A stretch of DNA of 64,000 nucleotides from Oscillatoriales cyanobacterium CG2_30_40_61 (GTDB taxonomy: Bacteria > Cyanobacteriota > Cyanobacteriia > Cyanobacteriales > Microcoleaceae), in the NCBI GenBank assembly GCA_001873365.1, contig MNYZ01000111.1, forward strand, positions 1 to 64,000. The letters are read 5' to 3'. Every line of letters begins with the position of its first letter. Within the stretch, counting starts at the first letter, position 1. Shown here one piece after another: positions 9,575 through 17,979 of this stretch. Made by a program: the position numbers and the translations under genes. Under the pieces are notes generated by a model. It did no database searches. It saw only the letters and a program-made list of their open reading frames with translations, and was not told the DNA's origin.

Positions 9575-10981
9575 TTGAAACCTTTATCCTATATAGCTTT
9601 AATGAATGTAAACGAAGTGTTACAATTTGTTGATCGGCTAGTTGTTGAAAAAACAGGAAAACACCTAGATGATATTCAAAAGGCTGTAGTTGAGGGAACT
9701 TTGCAAAGACAGACTTATGATGATATCGCCCAGAAATGTCATGTCACTAAAAATCATGTCGGTGATGTGGGGGCTGAATTATGGAAACTTGTATCTGAAG
9801 CATTGGGTGAAGATATAAAAAAGACTAATTTTCGTTCTACTTTTGAAAGATTAGATATTTCATTATCTCAATCATCTCAAAATATTTGCAATGTGGGTAA
9901 TAGTCAGTGTAATTTTGGGTCACAAATTTTATATAATTCAACGCAAAATAATCAAGAAGATTCAGCTAATACTAAATCTAAATCAGTTTATCACAATTTA
10001 ACCTTAGCTCCTCAAATCATAAATTTTTATAACCGAGAAACTGAACTTAACACCCTTTCTAATTGGATATTAAAGCAAAATAGTCGTTTAATATCAATAT
10101 TAGGATTATCTGGAATGGGTAAAACTGCTCTTGTTAAAAGATTTATTGATTTAAACTTAGATGAATTTGAAGTTATTATCTGGAGAAGTTTAAAATATCC
10201 TAAACCTTTAGATTTACTTGTTAAGGATTTATTGAATATTATTAAACCAGAAGACAAACAAACTATAGATGATCAATTTAAACAATTATTAGATCTTCTC
10301 ACAAATAAAAAATGTTTAATTATCCTTGATGATGTTCAGAATATATTTACTTCGGGTCAATTTGCGGGACAATATCAACCGGAATATCACAGTTATCAAA
10401 ACTTTTTTACCCTGATCACAGAAACCGAACATCAGAGTAGTTTAATTTTAATCAGTCAAGAAAAATGTGCAGAAATGGAAGGTTGGGAAAACGAATTATA
10501 TCCGATTAATTGTTTAGAGTTATCGGGTTTATATGATCTGGAAATTCTGAATAATAAAGGATTAAAAAATCATGAATCTTGGTTAACGTTAATTAATTTA
10601 TATGAAGGTAATCCCGTTTATTTAAAAAGTATTGCTATTTTAATTCAAAATATATTTGATGGTGATGTTGCTGAGTTTTTAGCTGAAAATGAATTAGTGA
10701 TTACTCAGGAAATGCGATCGCAGTTTAACCAATTATTTCACAGACTTTCACCTGTTGAACAACAAATCGTTTTAAAATTAAGTCAATTTGAGCAACCCTT
10801 ATCCAGAGAAACATTGAGAGAAAGTTTAGAATTATCATCAACGGATTTAATTAATGGGTTACAATCTTTACAACAACGGTATTTAGTGACTAAAATAAAA
10901 CAGGATCAAATTATGTTTAAATTGTTTTCTATTTTTGGGAAATATTTAATATTAAATCTAATCATAAACGAACCACAATGA
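9575..10981 (+). CDS. STAND/NB-ARC-like ATPase with N-terminal HTH of the type found on cyanobacterial WD40-STAND proteins; no C-terminal repeats
   Basis: Likely start MNVNEVLQFVDRLV at 9602; P-loop ILGLSGMGKTALVKRF, Walker B CLIILDDVQNIF; no WD40/TPR sensor follows. Confidence 0.8.
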   Translation: MKPLSYIALMNVNEVLQFVDRLVVEKTGKHLDDIQKAVVEGTLQRQTYDDIAQKCHVTKNHVGDVGAELWKLVSEALGEDIKKTNFRSTFERLDISLSQSSQNICNVGNSQCNFGSQILYNSTQNNQEDSANTKSKSVYHNLTLAPQIINFYNRETELNTLSNWILKQNSRLISILGLSGMGKTALVKRFIDLNLDEFEVIIWRSLKYPKPLDLLVKDLLNIIKPEDKQTIDDQFKQLLDLLTNKKCLIILDDVQNIFTSGQFAGQYQPEYHSYQNFFTLITETEHQSSLILISQEKCAEMEGWENELYPINCLELSGLYDLEILNNKGLKNHESWLTLINLYEGNPVYLKSIAILIQNIFDGDVAEFLAENELVITQEMRSQFNQLFHRLSPVEQQIVLKLSQFEQPLSRETLRESLELSSTDLINGLQSLQQRYLVTKIKQDQIMFKLFSIFGKYLILNLIINEPQ

Positions 10982-11056
10982 TCCCCCCTAACCCCCCTTA
11001 ATAAAGGGGGAACCGGACTCATAAGTCCCCCTTTTTAAGGGGGATTTAGGGGGATC
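10980..11056. repeat. MITE-like palindromic element
   Basis: gatccccctaaccccccttaataaaggggga ... tccccctttttaagggggatttagggggatc: ~31 bp imperfect terminal inverted repeats round a short loop. Confidence 0.85.
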
Positions 11057-11436
11057 TAGTCTAGGATAAAAACCGGGGTTTTAGGCTTAAGTTGACATCA
11101 ATGCGTAGCACTTCCCCCTCTTTTCCCCGCAGCAGGCGACGATACCCGCTCCACAGACCGCCTTCTTCAATCTTTACAAAATTTACAATTTTTTGTGTTT
11201 GCACCAACCTATACTGCTAAATGTAGGCTATTGCGGGATAATGTTGAACCGGAATTCAAAGCGTCAACGTTTATCCTCCCCAAAAGTGAGCCATATAACC
11301 TCACGATGGAAAGTCTACCGCCATCAAATTAACAATTTGGGATCAAAAACGATTTTAAATTTCGGGTTAAGTTCAAAGAACATCCCAAGTCCTAAATCTT
11401 TGCATCCTCAGTGAAATTTTTAAGGAATATATTCTC

Positions 11437-12456
11437 ATGGCCACTAATAGAAAAAAACGCACGACTCCTGCTACCCGTCCGGCTTCTGCCATTAGTGACA
11501 AAGTAAAAGTTACGGTTTCTTTAACGGCTGATGTTGCTCAACAGGTGGAAGCACTCGCCAAGGAATTAGGAGTATCAAAATCAGAATTATTTGAACGTTT
11601 AGCAACTTCGCCCTTAAATCAGCCGACCCAGGGGGAAGAAACGTCCTCGGAAACTCCAGCCAGCGATGATACGGCCTTAAAACAGCAGATTGAAGCCCAA
11701 GCTAACACAATTCAAGAGTTAAAACAGCAACTTGTCAGGGTATCTGAGTTAGAGGCGCAACTGGCAGAAACTGTTGCTGCCCAAACATACAAAGATTTAA
11801 AACAAGAAGCAGAACAACAAAAACAAACTATTGCTGATTTACAACAACAACTAGAACATAAGGTAACACAAACTGTTGATCAAAAAACGTATCAGGCTTT
11901 ACAAGAAGCATCTAAAGAATATCAATCAACAATTGCTCAATTACAGACTCAATTAAATCGAATTCCTGAATTAGAGCAACAATTAACAGCAACTATTTCC
12001 GCAGAAACCCACCAAGCCTTACAAAACCAGTTAGCACAGGAACAAAAAACGATAGCGCAACTCAACCAGCGCATCGAAACCCTGGAAAAAGAAGTAGAAA
12101 AAAGCAATATTGCTCTAGTTCAAATGCAAGTTAAACAAGAGAGAATTGCGGAATTAGAAGTAAAATTAGCTCAGGGAATTTCAGAAGAAAATTATCATAA
12201 CTTAGAATATCTCTGTGCGGCTCAAAAGACACAAATGGCAACTCTGGAACAAAAATTAGCCAGTTTAATTTCTACTAAAACCCAACATCAGGAAACCGCT
12301 AGTACAACAGCTAATTATGATGCCCTAAAAAACTATTTGCAAGAACAGGATGATTTAATTAATGTTTTGCAAAAACGAGTTTTAGAACTGCAAGGGTTAG
12401 CCTCCTTTGGAGAATCTCAACTCTCCAAATGGCGAAATCGTACCTTCAACGGTTAA
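11437..12456 (+). CDS. N-terminal ribbon-helix-helix-like segment plus long coiled coil with repeats
   Basis: VKVTVSLTADVAQQVEALAKELGVSKSELFERLA followed by recurring LEAQLAETVAAQTYKDLKQEAEQQKQTIADLQQQL-type units. Confidence 0.65.
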   Translation: MATNRKKRTTPATRPASAISDKVKVTVSLTADVAQQVEALAKELGVSKSELFERLATSPLNQPTQGEETSSETPASDDTALKQQIEAQANTIQELKQQLVRVSELEAQLAETVAAQTYKDLKQEAEQQKQTIADLQQQLEHKVTQTVDQKTYQALQEASKEYQSTIAQLQTQLNRIPELEQQLTATISAETHQALQNQLAQEQKTIAQLNQRIETLEKEVEKSNIALVQMQVKQERIAELEVKLAQGISEENYHNLEYLCAAQKTQMATLEQKLASLISTKTQHQETASTTANYDALKNYLQEQDDLINVLQKRVLELQGLASFGESQLSKWRNRTFNG

Positions 12457-12619
12457 GGTTAACACAAACACCCTTAGATATGAAACCCTCTAAGGGTTTA
12501 ACCTACTAAACAATATTAAAATAAATTAAAATTTTCCGGTTTTTTGACCGAATCATTAACACGATAGGTGTAACTAAAGTTTAGAATAAAGCCCAGATGG
12601 TTTCATCACAAACAAAATT

Positions 12620-15022
12620 ATGGTAACTTTTTACGTCAACCCCGCCACTGGAAATGATTTTAGTTCCGGGGAGTCGAATAAACCCTTTAAAACCCTAAAA
12701 AAAGCCCTTTCCCAAGCTCAGTCGGGAACTACAATTTACCTCGAACCCGGAACTTATAGTAGTTTAAGTGGTGAAGTATTTCCCCTCATCCTTGGGGATG
12801 GAGTCATCGTCATTGGCAATGAGTCCGGTAAGGGTAGTGGCATCTTAATTGAAGGCAATGGACTCCATAGTAGTAGCAGTGCTGGGAGTCAAAATATCAC
12901 AATTTTGATGGAAAATAATGCCCAATTGCGGGGCGTCACCGTCACCAATATCCAAACCCGAGGTACAGGAGTTTGGATTGAGTCTAAATCTCCGATCATT
13001 GCTAATTCTACCTTTACCCGATGCAAACGAGAAGGGATTTATGCCTTCGGTTCGGGAAATCCTCAAATTCTCAATAGTATTTTTGTGCAAAATGAAGGCT
13101 ATGGAGTTTCCATTGAGGGCAATATCAAGGGAGAAATTGGAGGAAATACCTTTGAAAATACCGGATATGGGATTTCTCTAAAAAATCAAGCCGCTCCGTT
13201 AATTCGGGATAATGCAATTGTAGAAAACCGTTCCGGGATATTAATTGCCGGGGACTCCCAACCGATTTTGCGCCAAAACCTAATCGAACGCAATAGCGGG
13301 GATGGGGTAGTAATTATGAATCAAGCTACACCGGATTTAGGAACGGCCCAAACCCCCGGGGGAAATACTATTCGGAATAATGGCGGTTTTGATGTCCAAA
13401 ATGCCGGAACTGCCAACTTAACCTCCTTTGGAAATATTCTCAGTCCTACTCGCGTTAAAGGAAATATACAAGTCGTGACTCAAAGCGTACCAACCGCCGC
13501 ATCTGCAACTCTGTTTGTTAATTCCGCCACCGGGAATGATTCGGCCACAGGAGGTCAATCTACCCCCCTAAAAACCATTGCTAAAGCTATTAGTCAAGCC
13601 CAGTCGGGAACCCTAATTCAAGTCGCCCCAGGAAGCTATAACGCCACTACGGGGGAAGTATTTCCCCTAATTGTGCGCTCGGGAGTAACCATCGTGGGGA
13701 ATGAAACCACCAAGGGCAAAGATGTCGTAATTCTGGGGAGTGGTCGCTTCAGTAGTCCCAGTTCGGCGGCTCAGAATGTGACGGTTTTGATGGAAAATAA
13801 CTCAACGGTTAAGGGGGTCAGCGTTACCAATGACCAAACCCGAGGCACTGGAATTTGGGTAGAATCGGTTTACTGTAATATCGGTAGTTGTACCCTGACA
13901 AAATCCAAACGGGAAGGAGTTTTTGCCACGGGAACGGCCATTGCTGCGGTCACAAATAGTGATTTTATCGAAAATGTGGGCAATGGTATCGCTTTGGCGG
14001 GGAATGCTAAGGGGGAAATTCGGGGGAATAAATTCCAAAATACCGGATATGCAATTTCTGTCCAAGCCCAAGCCTCGCCCTTAATTATTGAAAACGAAAT
14101 TCTGGAAAATCGGTCTGGAATTGTGTTATCAGGACAGTCTAAACCTGTATTACGCAAGAATCAAATTAAGAAAAATCTTCAAGATGGTTTAACCATAATT
14201 GCTGATTCTGCCCCGGATATTGGTAGCCCTCAAGATAATGGCGGAAATGTATTTGTTGATAATGGCAAATATGATGTACAAAATGCCAGTAAATTTACCT
14301 TAGTTTCGGTGGGAAATCAAATTAACCCGACCCGAACTTTAGGAAGTATTGAATTTAGTGCTAATCAAACTCCAACTCCCGGCCCGAGTCCGACACCGAC
14401 CCCCGGCGGCTCCACTCCCACACCGACTCCAACTCCGCCACCCGGAGGAGCGAAATTTAATGATATTGGCTCCCACTGGGCACGAACTTTTATTGAAAGG
14501 TTAGCGGATATGGGGATTATTAGCGGTTTCCCCGATGGTTCGTTTAAACCTGATGCGACCTTAACTCGCGCCCAACACGCGGCGATGTTACTGAAAGCGT
14601 TTGAATTAACACCAATTCGGGAAGGAATTGTGTTTACTGATGTGGCGGCGGATTTTTGGGGAAAAGAGGCAATTGATAAGGCAAATCGGGCAGGATTTTT
14701 AGCAGGTTATCCCGATAAAACTTTCCGACCCAATCAAAATTTAACTCGTTCTCAAGGAATTGTTTCCTTAATTAATGGGTTGAAATTAACCGGGGGAACA
14801 TCTAATACTTTGGGTGTCTATACTGACCGCGCCCAAATTCCGGCTTTTGCTACAAATGCAGTAATTACAGCGACGGAATTAAATATAGTGGTCAATTACC
14901 CTAAAAAAGAGGTTTTTAATCCTTTAAAAGATGTTACTCGTGGGGAAATTGCGGCGATTTTCTATCAAACTTTAGTAGCAGTTAATCGGGCGCAAGCAGT
15001 TGATTCTCCTTATATTGTTTAA
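12620..15022 (+). CDS. Right-handed beta-helix (DUF1565-like) protein with internal duplication, Pro/Thr linker and SLH domains
   Basis: FYVNPATGNDFSSGESNKPFKTLKKALSQAQSGTTIYLEPGTY and LFVNSATGNDSATGGQSTPLKTIAKAISQAQSGTLIQVAPGSY; linker TPTPGPSPTPTPGG; FNDIGSHWARTFIERLADMGIISGFPDGSFKPDATLTRAQHAAML (SLH). Confidence 0.88.
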   Translation: MVTFYVNPATGNDFSSGESNKPFKTLKKALSQAQSGTTIYLEPGTYSSLSGEVFPLILGDGVIVIGNESGKGSGILIEGNGLHSSSSAGSQNITILMENNAQLRGVTVTNIQTRGTGVWIESKSPIIANSTFTRCKREGIYAFGSGNPQILNSIFVQNEGYGVSIEGNIKGEIGGNTFENTGYGISLKNQAAPLIRDNAIVENRSGILIAGDSQPILRQNLIERNSGDGVVIMNQATPDLGTAQTPGGNTIRNNGGFDVQNAGTANLTSFGNILSPTRVKGNIQVVTQSVPTAASATLFVNSATGNDSATGGQSTPLKTIAKAISQAQSGTLIQVAPGSYNATTGEVFPLIVRSGVTIVGNETTKGKDVVILGSGRFSSPSSAAQNVTVLMENNSTVKGVSVTNDQTRGTGIWVESVYCNIGSCTLTKSKREGVFATGTAIAAVTNSDFIENVGNGIALAGNAKGEIRGNKFQNTGYAISVQAQASPLIIENEILENRSGIVLSGQSKPVLRKNQIKKNLQDGLTIIADSAPDIGSPQDNGGNVFVDNGKYDVQNASKFTLVSVGNQINPTRTLGSIEFSANQTPTPGPSPTPTPGGSTPTPTPTPPPGGAKFNDIGSHWARTFIERLADMGIISGFPDGSFKPDATLTRAQHAAMLLKAFELTPIREGIVFTDVAADFWGKEAIDKANRAGFLAGYPDKTFRPNQNLTRSQGIVSLINGLKLTGGTSNTLGVYTDRAQIPAFATNAVITATELNIVVNYPKKEVFNPLKDVTRGEIAAIFYQTLVAVNRAQAVDSPYIV

Positions 15023-15220
15023 CGACTAGAAACTCTGGTTCCCCGGTAGAACCTGGGAACCCTGTTCAGGAGGCGGAGCCTGATTAATAAAATTTTGTAT
15101 TGGTTTTGATAAAAAAGTTGACGCACTTCTATATCTAAATGTCGGCGATATTTCAATCTGGTCAGGACTTACGCATTTTTTCTTCTAGTTTTTGTTGATG
15201 AGCTAAAGCTTTTTTTCCTT

Positions 15221-15568
15221 TTATTCTTCTTTTTTTTGTTGACGAGCTAAAGCTCTTTCTTCTTTTTGTTTAGCTTTTTCTTCAGCTTTAACCCCTTTCT
15301 GTGCTTCTTTCAAAAGTGCCATTTGTTGTTTATTCTCTAATTTTATTTTTAATCTTTCAGTTTTTTGATTTTCTTTATTTTGTAAATGTTCAAGTCTGGC
15401 TTGATAAGATTCCTCACTTTCATTAGAATTTTTAGCATAAAGATTACTGGTTTGAATAATATCTTTAGCTTTTTCACCAGTTACTTCAACAATGTCTTCA
15501 ATATTAACAACGTCTTTAACAACGTCTTTAACAAAGTCTTTAATAAACTTATTTAATGGATTTAACAC
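15221..15568 (-). CDS. Lys/Glu-rich coiled-coil hypothetical protein
   Basis: AKNSNESEESYQARLEHLQNKENQKTERLKIKLENKQQMALLKEAQKGVKAEEKAKQKEERALARQQKKEE. Confidence 0.5.
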   Translation of the reverse strand: MLNPLNKFIKDFVKDVVKDVVNIEDIVEVTGEKAKDIIQTSNLYAKNSNESEESYQARLEHLQNKENQKTERLKIKLENKQQMALLKEAQKGVKAEEKAKQKEERALARQQKKEE

Positions 15569-15603
15569 AATTATGACTCCTAAAATTTAATTAAATGTTA
15601 ACA

Positions 15604-15709
15604 GGACTTACGTACTCAGTCAAGTGTTCAACGAGAGAATAAACCTTTCAGCCTCATGACCGATGCCCAGAGCAACGAGATTTCATTTCAGTGCGTAAGT
15701 CCTACTGGT
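15604..15709. repeat. Short MITE-like element with aggacttacg...cgtaagtcct ends
   Basis: Inverted terminal motifs ~106 bp apart; the same terminal word aggacttacgca occurs near 15168-15180 and 27113-27125. Confidence 0.55.
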
Positions 15710-15781
15710 AAGTCATATTTTTCTTGAAATTCTGCAAAGGCTTGATTTAGAGGAATTTCTTGACCTTGTTCAAATTCTTCA

Positions 15782-15900
15782 GGGGAGAGAAAAAGAAATT
15801 TTAGAAAATCCCACCACCTTATCGGGAGAAGATATTTTACCGGGATTTGTTTTAAATCTTTCATTAATTTGGTAAATAGATAATCTTCATACTCCCCACA
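15782..15900 (+). pseudogene. Uma2 C-terminal fragment, direct-repeat copy of 17452-17570
   Basis: ggggagagaaaaagaaattttagaaaa...ttaatttggtaaatagataatcttcatactccccacat present in both places with few differences. Confidence 0.88.
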
Positions 15901-15910
15901 TAACGTATTT

Positions 15911-16441
15911 TTACAATAATAATTGAATTTTTTCCTTTTCTTCAGAATCAACTGTTTCCCATTGCCTAACAATATTAAAATCCTTACTAACCTTAGATAA
16001 CTCTAATAAAGTCGGGTCAATTCTATTTCTATATTTTTTCTCCTCATATAACCAGTTTAATATATCTGATAAGTGCCAGATAGAAGGAGTCCCGCTATAG
16101 ATAGGTCTGGGACATTTTTCTTCACTCTTTATCAACAAATTGCGAATATTTTGCCGTGTACATCCGAGCAATTTAGCAACCTCGGTTAAACTAACAAAAT
16201 CCGGGCTAACTTCAGTCAAAATAGCCTGGGGAATAGCCCGTTTAACATCCTGAATGGCGCTATAAACTGCTTTTCTAGCAGATGAAGATTCACGGATAAA
16301 ATTGAGGGAAATTTTCCCTTTTTTACCGATTCCAATTAAGGCATCATCACAGCCTTCTGTTGCCAAACTCTCTAGGTAATTATCGGGATTGACTTGAGCA
16401 TTTGGGAGATTAAAGTTTAAAATAAAATTATATTCTGACAC
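15911..16441 (-). CDS. Putative antitoxin: HicB-like N-terminal part plus helix-turn-helix
   Basis: CDDALIGIGKKGKISLNFIRESSSARKAVYSAIQDVKRAIPQAILTEVSPDFVSLTEVAKLLGCTRQNIRNLL; starts 5 bp after the stop of the HicA-like ORF. Confidence 0.55.
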   Translation of the reverse strand: MSEYNFILNFNLPNAQVNPDNYLESLATEGCDDALIGIGKKGKISLNFIRESSSARKAVYSAIQDVKRAIPQAILTEVSPDFVSLTEVAKLLGCTRQNIRNLLIKSEEKCPRPIYSGTPSIWHLSDILNWLYEEKKYRNRIDPTLLELSKVSKDFNIVRQWETVDSEEKEKIQLLL

Positions 16442-16446
16442 TTTTT

Positions 16447-16713
16447 TTAGTTCTCCTCTTTCTGTTTTGTTTGATTATGAATAGTGCAGTTATCGATAAC
16501 ACGACGGATTAGTTTAGCATGATTGCCTGGATTTTTAGGGGTACTCCAAACACTGGCAATACAAAATTCTCCACAGCGACAATCATTGTTATTGTAAGGA
16601 CAGTAAATTTTTCCCCACGCATGAGAGCCACCCTCTACAATACGCCATCCATTTTGTTCAGCATACTTCAAGGCTGCTTCAATTTCTGGCTTAGGATGTT
16701 TTTTCCTAGACAT
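16447..16713 (-). CDS. Putative HicA-like toxin with Cys cluster
   Basis: ALKYAEQNGWRIVEGGSHAWGKIYCPYNNNDCRCGEFCIASVWSTPKNPGNHAKLIRRVIDNC; GSH and H-x-K-L-I-R-R-V resemble HicA, with C-x7-C-x-C-x3-C inserted. Confidence 0.5.
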   Translation of the reverse strand: MSRKKHPKPEIEAALKYAEQNGWRIVEGGSHAWGKIYCPYNNNDCRCGEFCIASVWSTPKNPGNHAKLIRRVIDNCTIHNQTKQKEEN

Positions 16714-16967
16714 AAAATTCTGAGCTTGTATTGACTATAGTTTATTCTGATCAAATTGTCAAGTGACAACTTATTATAACCTGGATAGAGTGAATAATTT
16801 TGCCTTCCAGGTTCTACCAGAGAACCCTGTTCAGGAGGCTCCGCCACCGATGAAAGCACTTTTCCGTTGGTAATATTCTTCGGTTTCGCAGTTTAATCTA
16901 CTTTTAGGGTAAAATCGGGAAAAAGATCGAGGAATATTAACGTGAGTTAAATTAAGGAGATAAAAAT

Positions 16968-17543
16968 ATGACGGCATTAATTTTAAATAATCCAGAAACT
17001 GCCCCGATTACCGATGAACAATTTTATCAACTTTGTGTCGCCAACCGCGAATTAAAATTAGAACGAACCGCCAAAGGGGATTTAATTATTATGCCACCCA
17101 CCGGGGGAGGAACGGGAAAACGTAACTCAGATATTAACCTAGATTTGGGTTTGTGGAATCGACAAACTCAATTAGGAATTGTCTTTGATTCTTCTACTTG
17201 TTTTAAACTTCCTCATGGTGGAGATCGTTCTCCCGATGCCGCTTGGATACCTCTGGCAAAATGGGAATCTCTCACCCCCGAACAGCAAGAGAAATTTCTG
17301 CCAATTTGCCCCGATTTTATCATAGAATTGCGCTCCCCTAGTGATTCTTTAAAACCCCTACAAGATAAAATGCAGGAGTATATTGATAATGGGACTTGTT
17401 TAGGTTGGTTAATTAACCGCCAAAACCGTCAAGTTGAAATTTATCGTCAGGGGAGAGAAAAAGAAATTTTAGAAAACCCAACTACATTATCGGGAGAAGA
17501 TGTTTTACCGGGATTTGTTTTAAATCTTTCATTAATTTGGTAA
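16968..17543 (+). CDS. Uma2 family endonuclease-like protein
   Basis: TDEQFYQLCVANRELKLERTAKGDLIIMPPTGGGTGKRN...PDFIIELRSPSDSLKPLQDKMQEYIDNGTCLGWLI. Confidence 0.9.
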   Translation: MTALILNNPETAPITDEQFYQLCVANRELKLERTAKGDLIIMPPTGGGTGKRNSDINLDLGLWNRQTQLGIVFDSSTCFKLPHGGDRSPDAAWIPLAKWESLTPEQQEKFLPICPDFIIELRSPSDSLKPLQDKMQEYIDNGTCLGWLINRQNRQVEIYRQGREKEILENPTTLSGEDVLPGFVLNLSLIW

Positions 17544-17625
17544 ATAGATAATCTTCATACTCCCCACATCCGTTATAATTTATATCAAAAGTTTAAACCC
17601 ATCCAAATTTAAAGGACAATTTAAC

Positions 17626-17904
17626 ATGATCTCACCACAATTATTAGAAATAGAAAAATCAATCAATAATTTATCCTTAGTTGAAAAACTATGGTTATTA
17701 GAAAATATTGCTCGAAAAATACGAGAAGGAGATTCCGAGATTAATCAAAAAAAATCTATTCAAGAAATTACCCTAGAGGATAAACTAAATCAGATGAAAG
17801 AATTTTTAGCTACTCCTTGGGAGGGAAAAGAGGAGTTTTTAGAAATTATGACAGAAGTTGATCAAGAACGTCATTATTATTTGGGTCGTGAAATCGAATT
17901 ATAA
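17626..17904 (+). CDS. Small hypothetical protein, possibly antitoxin-like
   Basis: 92 aa ORF with own upstream region; antitoxin-like N-terminus (LLEIEKSINNLSLVEKLWLLENIARKI). Confidence 0.5.
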   Translation: MISPQLLEIEKSINNLSLVEKLWLLENIARKIREGDSEINQKKSIQEITLEDKLNQMKEFLATPWEGKEEFLEIMTEVDQERHYYLGREIEL

Positions 17905-17979
17905 TCACTATAGGATTGTGTTATTATGTGATTAATAATTCAGGACTTAAGTTTAGAATGTTTATTATTGTGAAAAATC

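Noticed and set aside
12845-14157. Antisense ORFs inside the beta-helix gene
   Set aside because: Frames opposite a long repetitive coding region; no start-site or family support.
15688-15972. 94 aa minus-strand ORF
   Set aside because: Mostly antisense to the duplicated Uma2 3' fragment; only the last ~27 aa look like a remnant of another gene.
16668-16859. 61/71 aa ORFs near 16519-16859
   Set aside because: Overlap the HicA-like ORF in other frames or cover a dispersed repeat; no family signal.
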